A DNA stretch of 64,000 nt from assembly GCA_964429575.1 (NCBI GenBank), contig CAYSCX010000003.1, positions 1 to 64,000 of the forward strand, given 5' to 3'. A program made the position numbers and the translations under genes. This stretch comes from CAYSCX01 sp964429575 (lineage in GTDB: Bacteria > Desulfobacterota > Binatia > Binatales > Binataceae). The notes below the pieces were generated by a model. That model ran no database searches. It had not been told where the DNA came from and saw only the letters and a list, made by a program, of their open reading frames with translations. Positions 1-7,116 of this stretch are shown piece by piece. How positions within the stretch are numbered: position 1 is the first letter of the stretch; each line of letters starts with the position of its first letter.

Positions 1-25
1 GCGCACCGTGCTCGGAGGTCGGCGA

Positions 26-67
26 CCCTTCGACAAGCTCAGGGCAGGCTCTCTCCGGGGGGGAGAG
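26..67. other. Two short inverted repeats at the window edge
   Basis: An imperfect dyad (CCCTTCG...CTCAGGG, 26-44) is followed by a hairpin made of CTCTCC (51-56) and GGAGAG (62-67) around a G-run. It lies just beyond the 3' end of the minus-strand sensor gene that stops at 113. It could be a transcription end or a REP-like repeat. No second full copy was seen in the window, so it is noted only as structure. Confidence 0.3.
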
Positions 68-112
68 GTGGAAGAGGGTCGCGTGGGCTTGCGCGGACGC
101 CGCCGCTTCATG

Positions 113-1249
113 TCAGGACTTTGTCGAAGCAGCCGCGGGGGCGTGCTCGGGCTTGTGGCGCGCCTGGATCAGCAACTGGCGGAGCTTGGCCGGATTGATC
201 GGTTTTTTGAAGAGCGCGCCTTCGAGGCCGCGCAGGCGGCTGCGCTTAATGATGTGATCCTTGTCGTAGTAGTAAGCGGTCATCAGGATGACGGGCAGCC
301 CGGGCAGCTCTTCCTTGACCTTGAGATAGAACTCGTAGCCATCCATCTCCGGCATCACGACGTCAGAGATCACCGCATCGACCTTGACGTTGCGCAGGAT
401 GCCGAGCGCGTTGCTGGGCAGGGTTGCGCAATGGACGGTGCAGCGTTCCGCGCGGAGCACGTCGGCGAGCGAATTGACGATCGAGAGATCGTCGTCGAGC
501 ACGAGGACCGACATTCCAGCAAGCGGCCAGTCTTCCTTGGGTGCGGGCTTCGCGGAGGACTGACGGTTGCGCGCGGCGTGTGATGCGGCTTCGCGGGGAG
601 CGAGATCGGCCATGCGCTTGCCGCTGAGGTAGTCGCGCGTTTCGTAGACGCCCTTGCGCGCCATGTCGTCGAGACGGCGAACGATCGCCTGTACGCGGTC
701 GAGCGATCCACGAATCGAATCCATGCGCTCGTTTTCGACCACCTGCTCCGCGTCGGTCAGGTGCGATCGGACCGAACGCGAGAGCAGGTCGAGGTTGTTA
801 GTTATGGACTCGAGCGGGTTGTTGATTTCGTGCGCGAGGCTTACGGCGATTTCGCCGGCAGTCGCCAACTGCTCGCGCTGGCGCATCAGGCGAATGTCGC
901 GGGCGAAGCCGATCGAACCGATCTCGTTGCCTTGGTCGTCGTAGATGATCGAGCCGGAGATGTGCGCGGGGATGAGCTCGCCATCCTTGTTGCGCAGCAC
1001 GGTTTCGAAGCTGGCGATGCGTCCCTTGTCTAACGACTCGCGCATCGCCTTCATCACGCGGCGGGCTTCATCGAGCGACGCGTAAACCTTGGTGCACTTT
1101 TCGCCGATAATTTCGTCGGCCGACCAGTGCAGGTTTTTTCGCGCGCCGTCGTTGTAATAGATGATGGTGCCGTCACGATCGATGGCGATGACGATATCGG
1201 TCGAACTTTCGACGAGACGTTGAAGGAATTTCGGGTCGAGTGAACGCAT
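113..1249 (-). CDS. PAS-HisKA-receiver signalling protein lacking a HATPase domain
   Basis: Cytoplasmic two-component-type protein of 378 aa. A PAS domain (about residues 8-120) is followed by a HisKA dimerisation helix with the H-box SLAHEINNP (His about 140), a linker, and a receiver domain (about 246-365) with the acidic pocket LDDD, phospho-acceptor Asp about 296 in ISDVVMPEMDG, and the KKP lysine. No N, G1 or G2 box of a HATPase_c domain lies between the HisKA helix and the receiver, so the protein should not autophosphorylate. It may accept phosphate from a partner kinase or act as a phosphate sink. The frame is open up to 1393, into the DUF35 gene, but the ATG at 1249 begins right at the PAS fold and is preferred. 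Family assignment is secure; role is inferred. Confidence 0.85.
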   Translation of the reverse strand: MRSLDPKFLQRLVESSTDIVIAIDRDGTIIYYNDGARKNLHWSADEIIGEKCTKVYASLDEARRVMKAMRESLDKGRIASFETVLRNKDGELIPAHISGSIIYDDQGNEIGSIGFARDIRLMRQREQLATAGEIAVSLAHEINNPLESITNNLDLLSRSVRSHLTDAEQVVENERMDSIRGSLDRVQAIVRRLDDMARKGVYETRDYLSGKRMADLAPREAASHAARNRQSSAKPAPKEDWPLAGMSVLVLDDDLSIVNSLADVLRAERCTVHCATLPSNALGILRNVKVDAVISDVVMPEMDGYEFYLKVKEELPGLPVILMTAYYYDKDHIIKRSRLRGLEGALFKKPINPAKLRQLLIQARHKPEHAPAAASTKS

Positions 1250-1308
1250 GATGTCCGCAGGGTTAGACGAGCATCCGCCAAGTATCGCGTCGGTTGCGAT
1301 GCGCGCCG

Positions 1309-1725
1309 CTAGCGCGCCGCGCGAGGACGGAACTTCGGAAGATAAACCTCGTCGCTGACCTTTTCGAACGCGACCTCGACCGGCATCCCGCATTTGATGT
1401 CGTGCGGTTTGATACCGGTAAGATTGGAGACGAACTTCGGTCCTTCCTCGAGTTCCACCACCACCACCGCATACGGCACCTCCGAGGCAAAGCCGGGATG
1501 ATACAATTGGTGCATGATGTTGAAGCTGAAGATCGTGCCCCGTCCGCTGAGCGGGACCCAGCTGGCGCGATTAGAGAGGCACTTGGTGCAGATCTCGTAA
1601 GCGGGGAAGCGAAGCGTCCCGCAACCCTCGCACTTCTGAACCATCAGCCTACCCTGCCGCGCGCCCTCGAAGAACTCCTTCATTTCGGGCGTAACCGCGG
1701 GAATCGGCTTGGGTACTGCTGCCAT
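1309..1725 (-). CDS. DUF35 (Zn-ribbon/OB-fold) acyl-CoA-associated protein
   Basis: Protein of 138 aa with an N-terminal helix, a rubredoxin-like zinc ribbon (C-x2-C then C-x2-C in CEGCG and CTKC, about residues 32-50) and a C-terminal OB-fold. DUF35 proteins partner thiolase-fold enzymes; in the ChsH2/Ltp2 steroid side-chain system the DUF35 partner is needed for aldolase activity. The next gene downstream of the repeat, on the same strand, is a thiolase-fold protein, which fits such a pair. The gene runs from an ATG at 1725. Its 3' end precedes the sensor gene start by about 60 nt, so the three minus-strand genes may be co-transcribed. Confidence 0.85.
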   Translation of the reverse strand: MAAVPKPIPAVTPEMKEFFEGARQGRLMVQKCEGCGTLRFPAYEICTKCLSNRASWVPLSGRGTIFSFNIMHQLYHPGFASEVPYAVVVVELEEGPKFVSNLTGIKPHDIKCGMPVEVAFEKVSDEVYLPKFRPRAAR

Positions 1726-1737
1726 ATCGGTTCAGCT

Positions 1738-1897
1738 CAGCAGGCTGTCGAAAAAGTCATTTTCAACAGCCTGCTCCCTCTCTCTCGTCTCCTCCAATGG
1801 GGGAGAAGCTTAGGAAAGAAGCCATCTTTCATGCAGGGTGTTGAACGCACCGCCGGGACCGCGCCGATATTTTCCGCGTTTTTCAACACCCTGTTAG
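1738..1897 (+). repeat. 160-bp three-hairpin dispersed element, copy A
   Basis: Copy A of the family also found at 5174, 12421, 17315 and 51560. It has a left hairpin (AGCAGGCTGT paired with ACAGCCTGCT), a central conserved stretch with a CTCCAATGGGGGAG hairpin and the AGGAAAGAAGCCATCTTT core, and a right long-range stem (CAGGGTGTTGA with TCAACACCCTG). The left terminal TA is mutated to CA. The right-end TTA at 1894-1896, read on the minus strand, is the TAA stop codon of the thiolase-like gene. Confidence 0.9.
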
Positions 1898-3063
1898 GGG
1901 TTTCGTCCCAGCACGAGAGTGGAATGGGTTGAAAGGATTCCGCCGTTGCCGGAGACGAGTCCGATGTCGTGCTTGGCGACCTGGCGCTTGCCGCCGTCGC
2001 CGCGAATCTGGATGACACCTTCGCTGATGGGCGTCATGCCCCACATATAGTACGCGCTAAGCTCGCCGCCGCCCGTGTTCACCGGCATCGAGCCGTGCGG
2101 GCCGATCGTACCGTTCTCAACGAAGGGTCCGCCTTCGCCCTTTTTGCAAAAGCCGTAGTCCTCGAGCGTGACCAGCACCGTGAACGTGTAGCAGTCGTAG
2201 ATTTCGCAGAAGTCGACGTCCTTGAGCGTGACGCCAGCCATGCGGAAGGCGGTTTCCTTGGCGAGCGGCGCGCCGGAGACGAGCGTCTCGGCGGGGTCGC
2301 CGCCGGGATGTCCCTGACCCATCCCGAGGAGGTACGCCGGCGGACGTTTCAAATCCTTCGCGCGCTGCGCCGAAGTGACAATCACGCAGAGGCCGCCGTT
2401 GGAGACGAGGCAGCAGTCGAACAGATGAAAGGGTTCAACCACCCATCGCGACGCGTGGTAGTCCTCGAGCGTCATCGGGACGTCGTGGAACTGCGCGTCG
2501 GGATTGAGGTTCGCCCACTGGCGCTGCGAGACCGCAATCGCGCCGAACTGATCCTGGGTGGTGCCGTAAATATACATGTGGCGCTGGGCGACGAACGCAT
2601 AGAGCGCGTTGACGCCGAAGAGCCCGTAGGAGGCATTGAGTCCGCGGGCGAAGCCGTAGGCCGCCGCAGAACCGGCGCCCTTGCCGTCCCTGGGTGATGG
2701 CGGCTTGAGCGGGGCGTCGGAGAACACGCACGCGACCACGTTGGCCATGCCTGCGGCGATCGACTGCACCGCATGCATCACCATCGCGCCCGCGGTCGCG
2801 CCGCCGAGGTTCATCGTAGCGGTGAGCCGCAAATTCTTGAGACCCATCGCCTGCTGCAATGAGAACGACGCCATCTGGCCGTCGGTCCAGGTCAGGCCCG
2901 GATTGACGAGCAGGCCGTCGAGGTCTTCGCGTTGCAGGCCCGCATCGTCGAGCGCGAGCTTGACCGCCTCGATGGCGAATCCCATCGGACCCGGGTGGTC
3001 GAAGTTCTTGCCCATGCGGGTCTGCCCGAGGCCGACGATTGCGCCCTTTGCCCTTAGGTCCAT
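1894..3063 (-). CDS. Thiolase-fold protein (SCP-x/Ltp2-like)
   Basis: Protein of 389 aa of the lipid-transfer-protein thiolase type. The N-terminal thiolase signature (AIVGLGQTRMG) and the C-terminal NTGGGELSAYYMWGM region are clear. Where biosynthetic and degradative thiolases have the nucleophilic Cys, this protein reads MNLGGATAGA, so that Cys is absent. Tyr-rich EIYDCYTFT follows. Loss of the Cys together with an adjacent DUF35 gene resembles Ltp2-type retro-aldolases of sterol side-chain degradation rather than a true thiolase; this is inference. ATG at 3063 is chosen over the longer frame because the family's N-terminus starts there. The stop codon lies inside the end of repeat copy A. 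Confidence 0.85.
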   Translation of the reverse strand: MDLRAKGAIVGLGQTRMGKNFDHPGPMGFAIEAVKLALDDAGLQREDLDGLLVNPGLTWTDGQMASFSLQQAMGLKNLRLTATMNLGGATAGAMVMHAVQSIAAGMANVVACVFSDAPLKPPSPRDGKGAGSAAAYGFARGLNASYGLFGVNALYAFVAQRHMYIYGTTQDQFGAIAVSQRQWANLNPDAQFHDVPMTLEDYHASRWVVEPFHLFDCCLVSNGGLCVIVTSAQRAKDLKRPPAYLLGMGQGHPGGDPAETLVSGAPLAKETAFRMAGVTLKDVDFCEIYDCYTFTVLVTLEDYGFCKKGEGGPFVENGTIGPHGSMPVNTGGGELSAYYMWGMTPISEGVIQIRGDGGKRQVAKHDIGLVSGNGGILSTHSTLVLGRNP

Positions 3064-3253
3064 TTCAGCAGCGCCTCCCGAAGGTCCACTTAGGACCATC
3101 GCGGCCAAAACTCAAGCATACTCCACGGGCGGAAGGTGCGAAAACCAAGTCCAGTTCGACGCTTGGCGCGCGCTGGTGCGAGTGCGTAGTCTGGACGGTC
3201 GGTTGCCAAGCGTCGAAGCTTAAACCTAGAATCGACCTTTGGGAGAAGAATAA

Positions 3254-4543
3254 ATGCCTGACCCGGTTAGCTTCGCGGCGCTGCCGAGCAGCGAGTATGT
3301 GCTTTCGAGCGCCGAGAACTTCGTGCTGTACGTCCTGCTTGAGGCTACCGCGAAAGGTCGCGTGGGCGTAGGCCGTTCGCCGCTCAACCTGGGCGTCGTG
3401 ATCGACCGCTCAGGCTCGATGTACGACGAGCGCCGCCTTGAATTCGTGGTCGAGGCGGTCAAGTTTCTCTCCGACAATCTCCATCCCGACGACAAGGTTG
3501 CGGTGGTCGCGTTCGCCGATCAGGCAAGGGTGATCGTTTCGCCGGAGGAGGTGCACAGCAAGGACGCGGTGCGCCGCGCGATCGACGACATCGATCTGCT
3601 CGAGATCGGCGGCGGCACGCAGATGGCGCTCGGCATGAAGGCGGGCATCGATGAGGTCAAGAAGAACCTCTCGCCCGAGCGATTGAACCGAGTGCTGGTG
3701 CTTACCGACGGGCAGACCTACCAGGAGACCGCGTGCATCGACCTTGCGGAGCAGAGCCGCGACCAGATGTCATTCTCGACGATGGGCGTGGGCATCGAGT
3801 TCAACGAGAAGCTGCTGCAACGCATCGCGCAGGATTCCAACGGCAAATACCATTTCATCGGCGACCCGGCCGAGATTCCCAACATTTTCGAAGACGAGCT
3901 GCATGGGTTGCGCGCGGTGAGCGTGCGCAACGCGAGAATCGATGTGACGCTCTCGCAGGGCGTGCAGGTGCGCGAGGCGTTTCGTGCGAGTCCCGAGATC
4001 TACGCACTCGGATCGCCGCTGGTCGATGATCGCAAGGTGAGCTACGAGATTGGCGATCTCGAAGCGGGCGTGCCCGGTTCGGTGCTGCTCACGCTGGTGC
4101 TACCGCCACGCAAGCCCGGCGCCGTGCGAATTTCACAGAACGCGATTCATTACGAGATACCCGGTGGCGGTGAAGGTTCCGCGAATACCGATCTGACGGT
4201 GGAATACACGCTCGACCGAACTCTCACGAGCAAGCGCAACGGGCGCGTGATGAATCTGGTAGATCAGGTTTCGATCGCGAAGCTGCAGGCGAAGGCCGAA
4301 GAAGAGCTTCGCGCGGGGAACGTGGACAAGGCGACGCGGCTGCTCGGCAACGCGATCCAAGGCACGCAGCGGCTCGGCAACGTCAAGGCGACGCAGGCGC
4401 TGGTCGGATTGCTAGACCAGGTAAAGAAGACCCAGACCCTGCAGGGCCGCGCGGCGAAGACCACGCTGCTGCAGGCGCAGGCGGTGGTGCGAAAGACGCA
4501 AATGCTCGATCCCGAAGCGCTCAAGGAGATGAAGGGCGAGTAA
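3254..4543 (+). CDS. von Willebrand factor A domain protein
   Basis: Cytosolic protein of 429 aa. The VWA domain starts near residue 45 and has a complete MIDAS: DRSGS (DxSxS), the Thr in GGGTQM, and the Asp in VLTDGQ. The C-terminal half is beta-rich, followed by a helical Lys/Ala/Gln-rich tail (about 350-429). There is no signal peptide or membrane helix. It begins at ATG 3254 behind a GGGAGAAG ribosome site. It is the first gene of the FHA/kinase/phosphatase cluster and precedes the zinc-ribbon/FHA gene by 57 nt. VWA proteins of this sort often scaffold metal-dependent protein complexes; a partner role with the FHA proteins is inferred. Confidence 0.88.
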   Translation: MPDPVSFAALPSSEYVLSSAENFVLYVLLEATAKGRVGVGRSPLNLGVVIDRSGSMYDERRLEFVVEAVKFLSDNLHPDDKVAVVAFADQARVIVSPEEVHSKDAVRRAIDDIDLLEIGGGTQMALGMKAGIDEVKKNLSPERLNRVLVLTDGQTYQETACIDLAEQSRDQMSFSTMGVGIEFNEKLLQRIAQDSNGKYHFIGDPAEIPNIFEDELHGLRAVSVRNARIDVTLSQGVQVREAFRASPEIYALGSPLVDDRKVSYEIGDLEAGVPGSVLLTLVLPPRKPGAVRISQNAIHYEIPGGGEGSANTDLTVEYTLDRTLTSKRNGRVMNLVDQVSIAKLQAKAEEELRAGNVDKATRLLGNAIQGTQRLGNVKATQALVGLLDQVKKTQTLQGRAAKTTLLQAQAVVRKTQMLDPEALKEMKGE

Positions 4544-4600
4544 GCGAACGGATTGGATACTTGAACCGGGCGTGCGTGCCCGGCGAGGGGCCTAACGAAC

Positions 4601-5176
4601 ATGATCAAGTGCGGCGAATGCGGCTACGAAAACACTGACGGTCTGGACTATTGCGACGGATGCGGCGCGAAGCTCGAAGCCAGCGCGGCAGCGGCTTCGC
4701 CGGCGCCGGCTCCCGCGGACGGCGGCAGTGGCGAAGCGAAGCCGGCCGACGAATCGGCGCCTGCGGCGCCGTCCGAAGCACCCACCGGTGAGATCAAGGC
4801 CGACCAGCCGGCCGAGGCGCCCGCGGCGGTCGCGACGTTCAAGGCGAAGCTCAAGATCGTGCGTGGCGGACGCAAGGATCAGGAATTTGCGCTCGAGGAA
4901 GGCAACAACCTGGTCGGCCGATGGGATCCGGAAACCGGCGCATTCCCCGAAGTTGATCTCGAGCAGGACGACACCGAGGCCAAGATCTCGCGCAAGCACG
5001 CGCTGGTCAGAATTGAAAATGGCAAGATAACGGTTGAAGACATCGGCAGCCTCAATGGCACGTACGTCAATCGTCAGCCACGCCTGCAACCGGGCAGTCC
5101 AGTCGAGCTAAAGCCGGGCGATGAGATCATAATCGGCAAGACATTTTTGAAGTTGGTTGTCGATCCTATTTCGTAG
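4601..5176 (+). CDS. Zinc-ribbon plus FHA domain protein
   Basis: Protein of 191 aa. An N-terminal zinc ribbon (CGECG...CDGCG, residues 3-24) leads into an Ala/Pro/Glu-rich linker (25-80) and a C-terminal FHA domain (about 85-190) with the phosphothreonine-binding GR, SRKH and LNGTYVN signatures. The FHA domain should bind phospho-Thr peptides made by the two Ser/Thr kinases downstream. No membrane segment is seen. Its TAG stop codon (5174-5176) is the first three bases of repeat copy B, so the repeat sits directly at the end of the reading frame. Confidence 0.9.
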   Translation: MIKCGECGYENTDGLDYCDGCGAKLEASAAAASPAPAPADGGSGEAKPADESAPAAPSEAPTGEIKADQPAEAPAAVATFKAKLKIVRGGRKDQEFALEEGNNLVGRWDPETGAFPEVDLEQDDTEAKISRKHALVRIENGKITVEDIGSLNGTYVNRQPRLQPGSPVELKPGDEIIIGKTFLKLVVDPIS

Positions 5177-5333
5177 CAGGCGGTTGACAGAGTTATTTTC
5201 AACCGCCTGCTCCCTCTCTCTCCTCTCCCCCAGTGGGGGAGAAGATTAGGAAAGAAGCCATCTTTGACGCAGGGTGTTGAGCACGCCTGCGCATGCGCCA
5301 CGCAATGTTCTGGGTTTCTCAACACCCTGCTAG
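5174..5333 (+). repeat. 160-bp three-hairpin dispersed element, copy B
   Basis: It begins TAGCAGGCGGTTGA and ends CCCTGCTAG. Left stem AGCAGGCGGTTGA pairs with TCAACCGCCTGCT, the central CTCCCCCAGTGGGGGAG is a near-perfect palindrome, and the right arm CAGGGTGTTGA pairs with TCAACACCCTG around a variable loop containing the palindrome GCGCATGCGC. The leading TAG is the stop codon of the FHA gene. Confidence 0.92.
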
Positions 5334-5433
5334 GGATTCACTTTTCATTTTTCACTTTTCACGGGCTCGGGCAGCCACGCGCCTGCCGGGGCCGGCGACT
5401 TAATGGTTGCAAGCCGGCAGCTGACGGGCAGCA

Positions 5434-7116
5434 ATGAATCCGGGTGAAGCGCTGCGCGAGGGCCATCTGCTGGACGGCCGCTATCGCGTCAAGAAGCCGC
5501 TCGGCGCCGGCGGCATGGGGCGCGTTTACCTGTCCAACGATACGCGGCTCGCCAATCGGCCGGTCGCGGTCAAGGAGATGATCGTCGGCGACGGGGTCAA
5601 GGAAAAAAAGGCGGTCGAGGATTTCGCACGCGAGGCGCGGGTGCTGGCCCTGCTCTCACACCCGGGCATCCCCAGTCTCATCGATTATTTTTTCGAGAAC
5701 GGCCGTCACTATCTGGTGATGGAGTTTGTCGCGGGCGGCGACCTGCAGGGCCTGCTCGAAAAACTTGGCCCCGGCGCGAGGCTGCCGGAGGCGAAGGTGC
5801 TGCGCTGGGCGCGGCAAATGCTGGAGGTACTTGATTTTCTGCACGGCCAGAATCCGCCGATCATCTACCGGGACTTGAAGCCCGGAAACATAATGATCGA
5901 CAAGGACGGCCGCGCGATGTTGATCGATTTCGGCATTGCGCGCTTCCTGCCGCCGGGCGGGCGCGGCACGCAGATCGGTTCGGTGGGCTATGCGCCTCCA
6001 GAGCAATACATGGGCAAGGTCGAGGCGCGCTCCGACCTGTTCTCGCTCGCCGCGACAATGCATCATTTGCTGACCGGCCGCGACCCACAACTGGAACCGC
6101 CGTTCAGTTTTCCGCCGCTGCGTGAACTCGCGCGCGAGGTATCCGCAAAGACCGCCGACGCAGTGATGCGCGCGCTCGACAAGGATATCGAGCGCCGCCC
6201 CACGGGTGCGCGTGCGATGCTCGCAGTTCTGCCCGAACCGCCAGCCGAGACGGCGGACGACGCCGCGTTTGGCGCGGGAATCGAGCGGACCATTCAATCG
6301 GTTGTTACGACGATGCAGACGGTGGTGCTTCCAAAGCCGGGCGCCGTGACGCCTGCGGCCGCGCGAGCGGCACCAGCGAGATCGTCTTCGCGTTCGGCAA
6401 GGCCGAGACCGTCTGTGTCGGCGAACACTCCGACGGTGGTGCTCACCGACGTCGCGCCGGAGAAGACTTCGCCGGCCAGCTTGGGTAAAGCCGCTGGCGA
6501 CCGCGCGCGCCGCATCTCGTACTCGCTCGCGGAGCGCGCACGCGCACTTTTGGAGCGGGGAATCAAATCGGCGGTCGCATCGGTGACGCCGGCGATCGAA
6601 TCATCGCCGTCATCGAAAGCCAAGACGCAGGAACTGGCGCCGTGGCCTGCGGCGGCCGCGCCGTCACCGCGAAGCGAATCAGCGGCGGGTTCGCGGAGTT
6701 CATCGGACGGCGCGCGGCGGCCATCGTCGCCCCCGCCGCCACCATGGTTTGACACCGCGCCGAAGAAGGCGGCCGCGACCGTAGGTCCGACGGCGAGGTT
6801 GCTGGTGCGCGGTGAGAACTCCGAATTCGCGATCACCGGGATTCGCGCAGTGGTCGGACGTTCGGTCGACTCGAGCGACGTGCTCGATATCGACTTGGCG
6901 GTGCTCGGCGCGACGGCGGATCGCGTATCGCGCCGTCACGCTGAAATCGTTCGGCGCGGGCAGGACTTTTTCATCCGCGATCTGGGCAGTCTCAACGGCA
7001 CTTTTGTCGCGGGACGCGGACGGTTGGGCCGCGATCAACTGTACAAATTGAAAGATCGGGACCAGGTCGTGCTGGGCAGTGCTATACTTCAATTTCGAAA
7101 GAGCTCGAACGCATGA
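5434..7116 (+). CDS. Ser/Thr protein kinase with C-terminal FHA domain
   Basis: Cytoplasmic Hanks-type kinase of 560 aa. The kinase domain (about 17-275) has the glycine loop GAGGMG, the VAVKE lysine, YRDLKPGN in the catalytic loop and DFG, so it looks active. A long Ala/Pro/Ser-rich linker (about 290-450) leads to an FHA domain (about 455-555) with VVGRS, SRRHAEI and SLNGTFV. There is no transmembrane helix, unlike the kinase at 9071. A self-contained kinase and phosphothreonine reader could build phospho-dependent assemblies. The gene starts at ATG 5434 about 100 nt after repeat copy B and overlaps the next gene by 4 nt (ATGA), indicating translational coupling with the phosphatase. Confidence 0.93.
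   Translation: MNPGEALREGHLLDGRYRVKKPLGAGGMGRVYLSNDTRLANRPVAVKEMIVGDGVKEKKAVEDFAREARVLALLSHPGIPSLIDYFFENGRHYLVMEFVAGGDLQGLLEKLGPGARLPEAKVLRWARQMLEVLDFLHGQNPPIIYRDLKPGNIMIDKDGRAMLIDFGIARFLPPGGRGTQIGSVGYAPPEQYMGKVEARSDLFSLAATMHHLLTGRDPQLEPPFSFPPLRELAREVSAKTADAVMRALDKDIERRPTGARAMLAVLPEPPAETADDAAFGAGIERTIQSVVTTMQTVVLPKPGAVTPAAARAAPARSSSRSARPRPSVSANTPTVVLTDVAPEKTSPASLGKAAGDRARRISYSLAERARALLERGIKSAVASVTPAIESSPSSKAKTQELAPWPAAAAPSPRSESAAGSRSSSDGARRPSSPPPPPWFDTAPKKAAATVGPTARLLVRGENSEFAITGIRAVVGRSVDSSDVLDIDLAVLGATADRVSRRHAEIVRRGQDFFIRDLGSLNGTFVAGRGRLGRDQLYKLKDRDQVVLGSAILQFRKSSNA

Noticed and set aside
1894..1926. Thiolase 3' end as a truncated gene caused by repeat insertion
   Set aside because: The protein reaches a normal C-terminus (GNGGILSTHSTLVLGRNP) before the stop supplied by the repeat.
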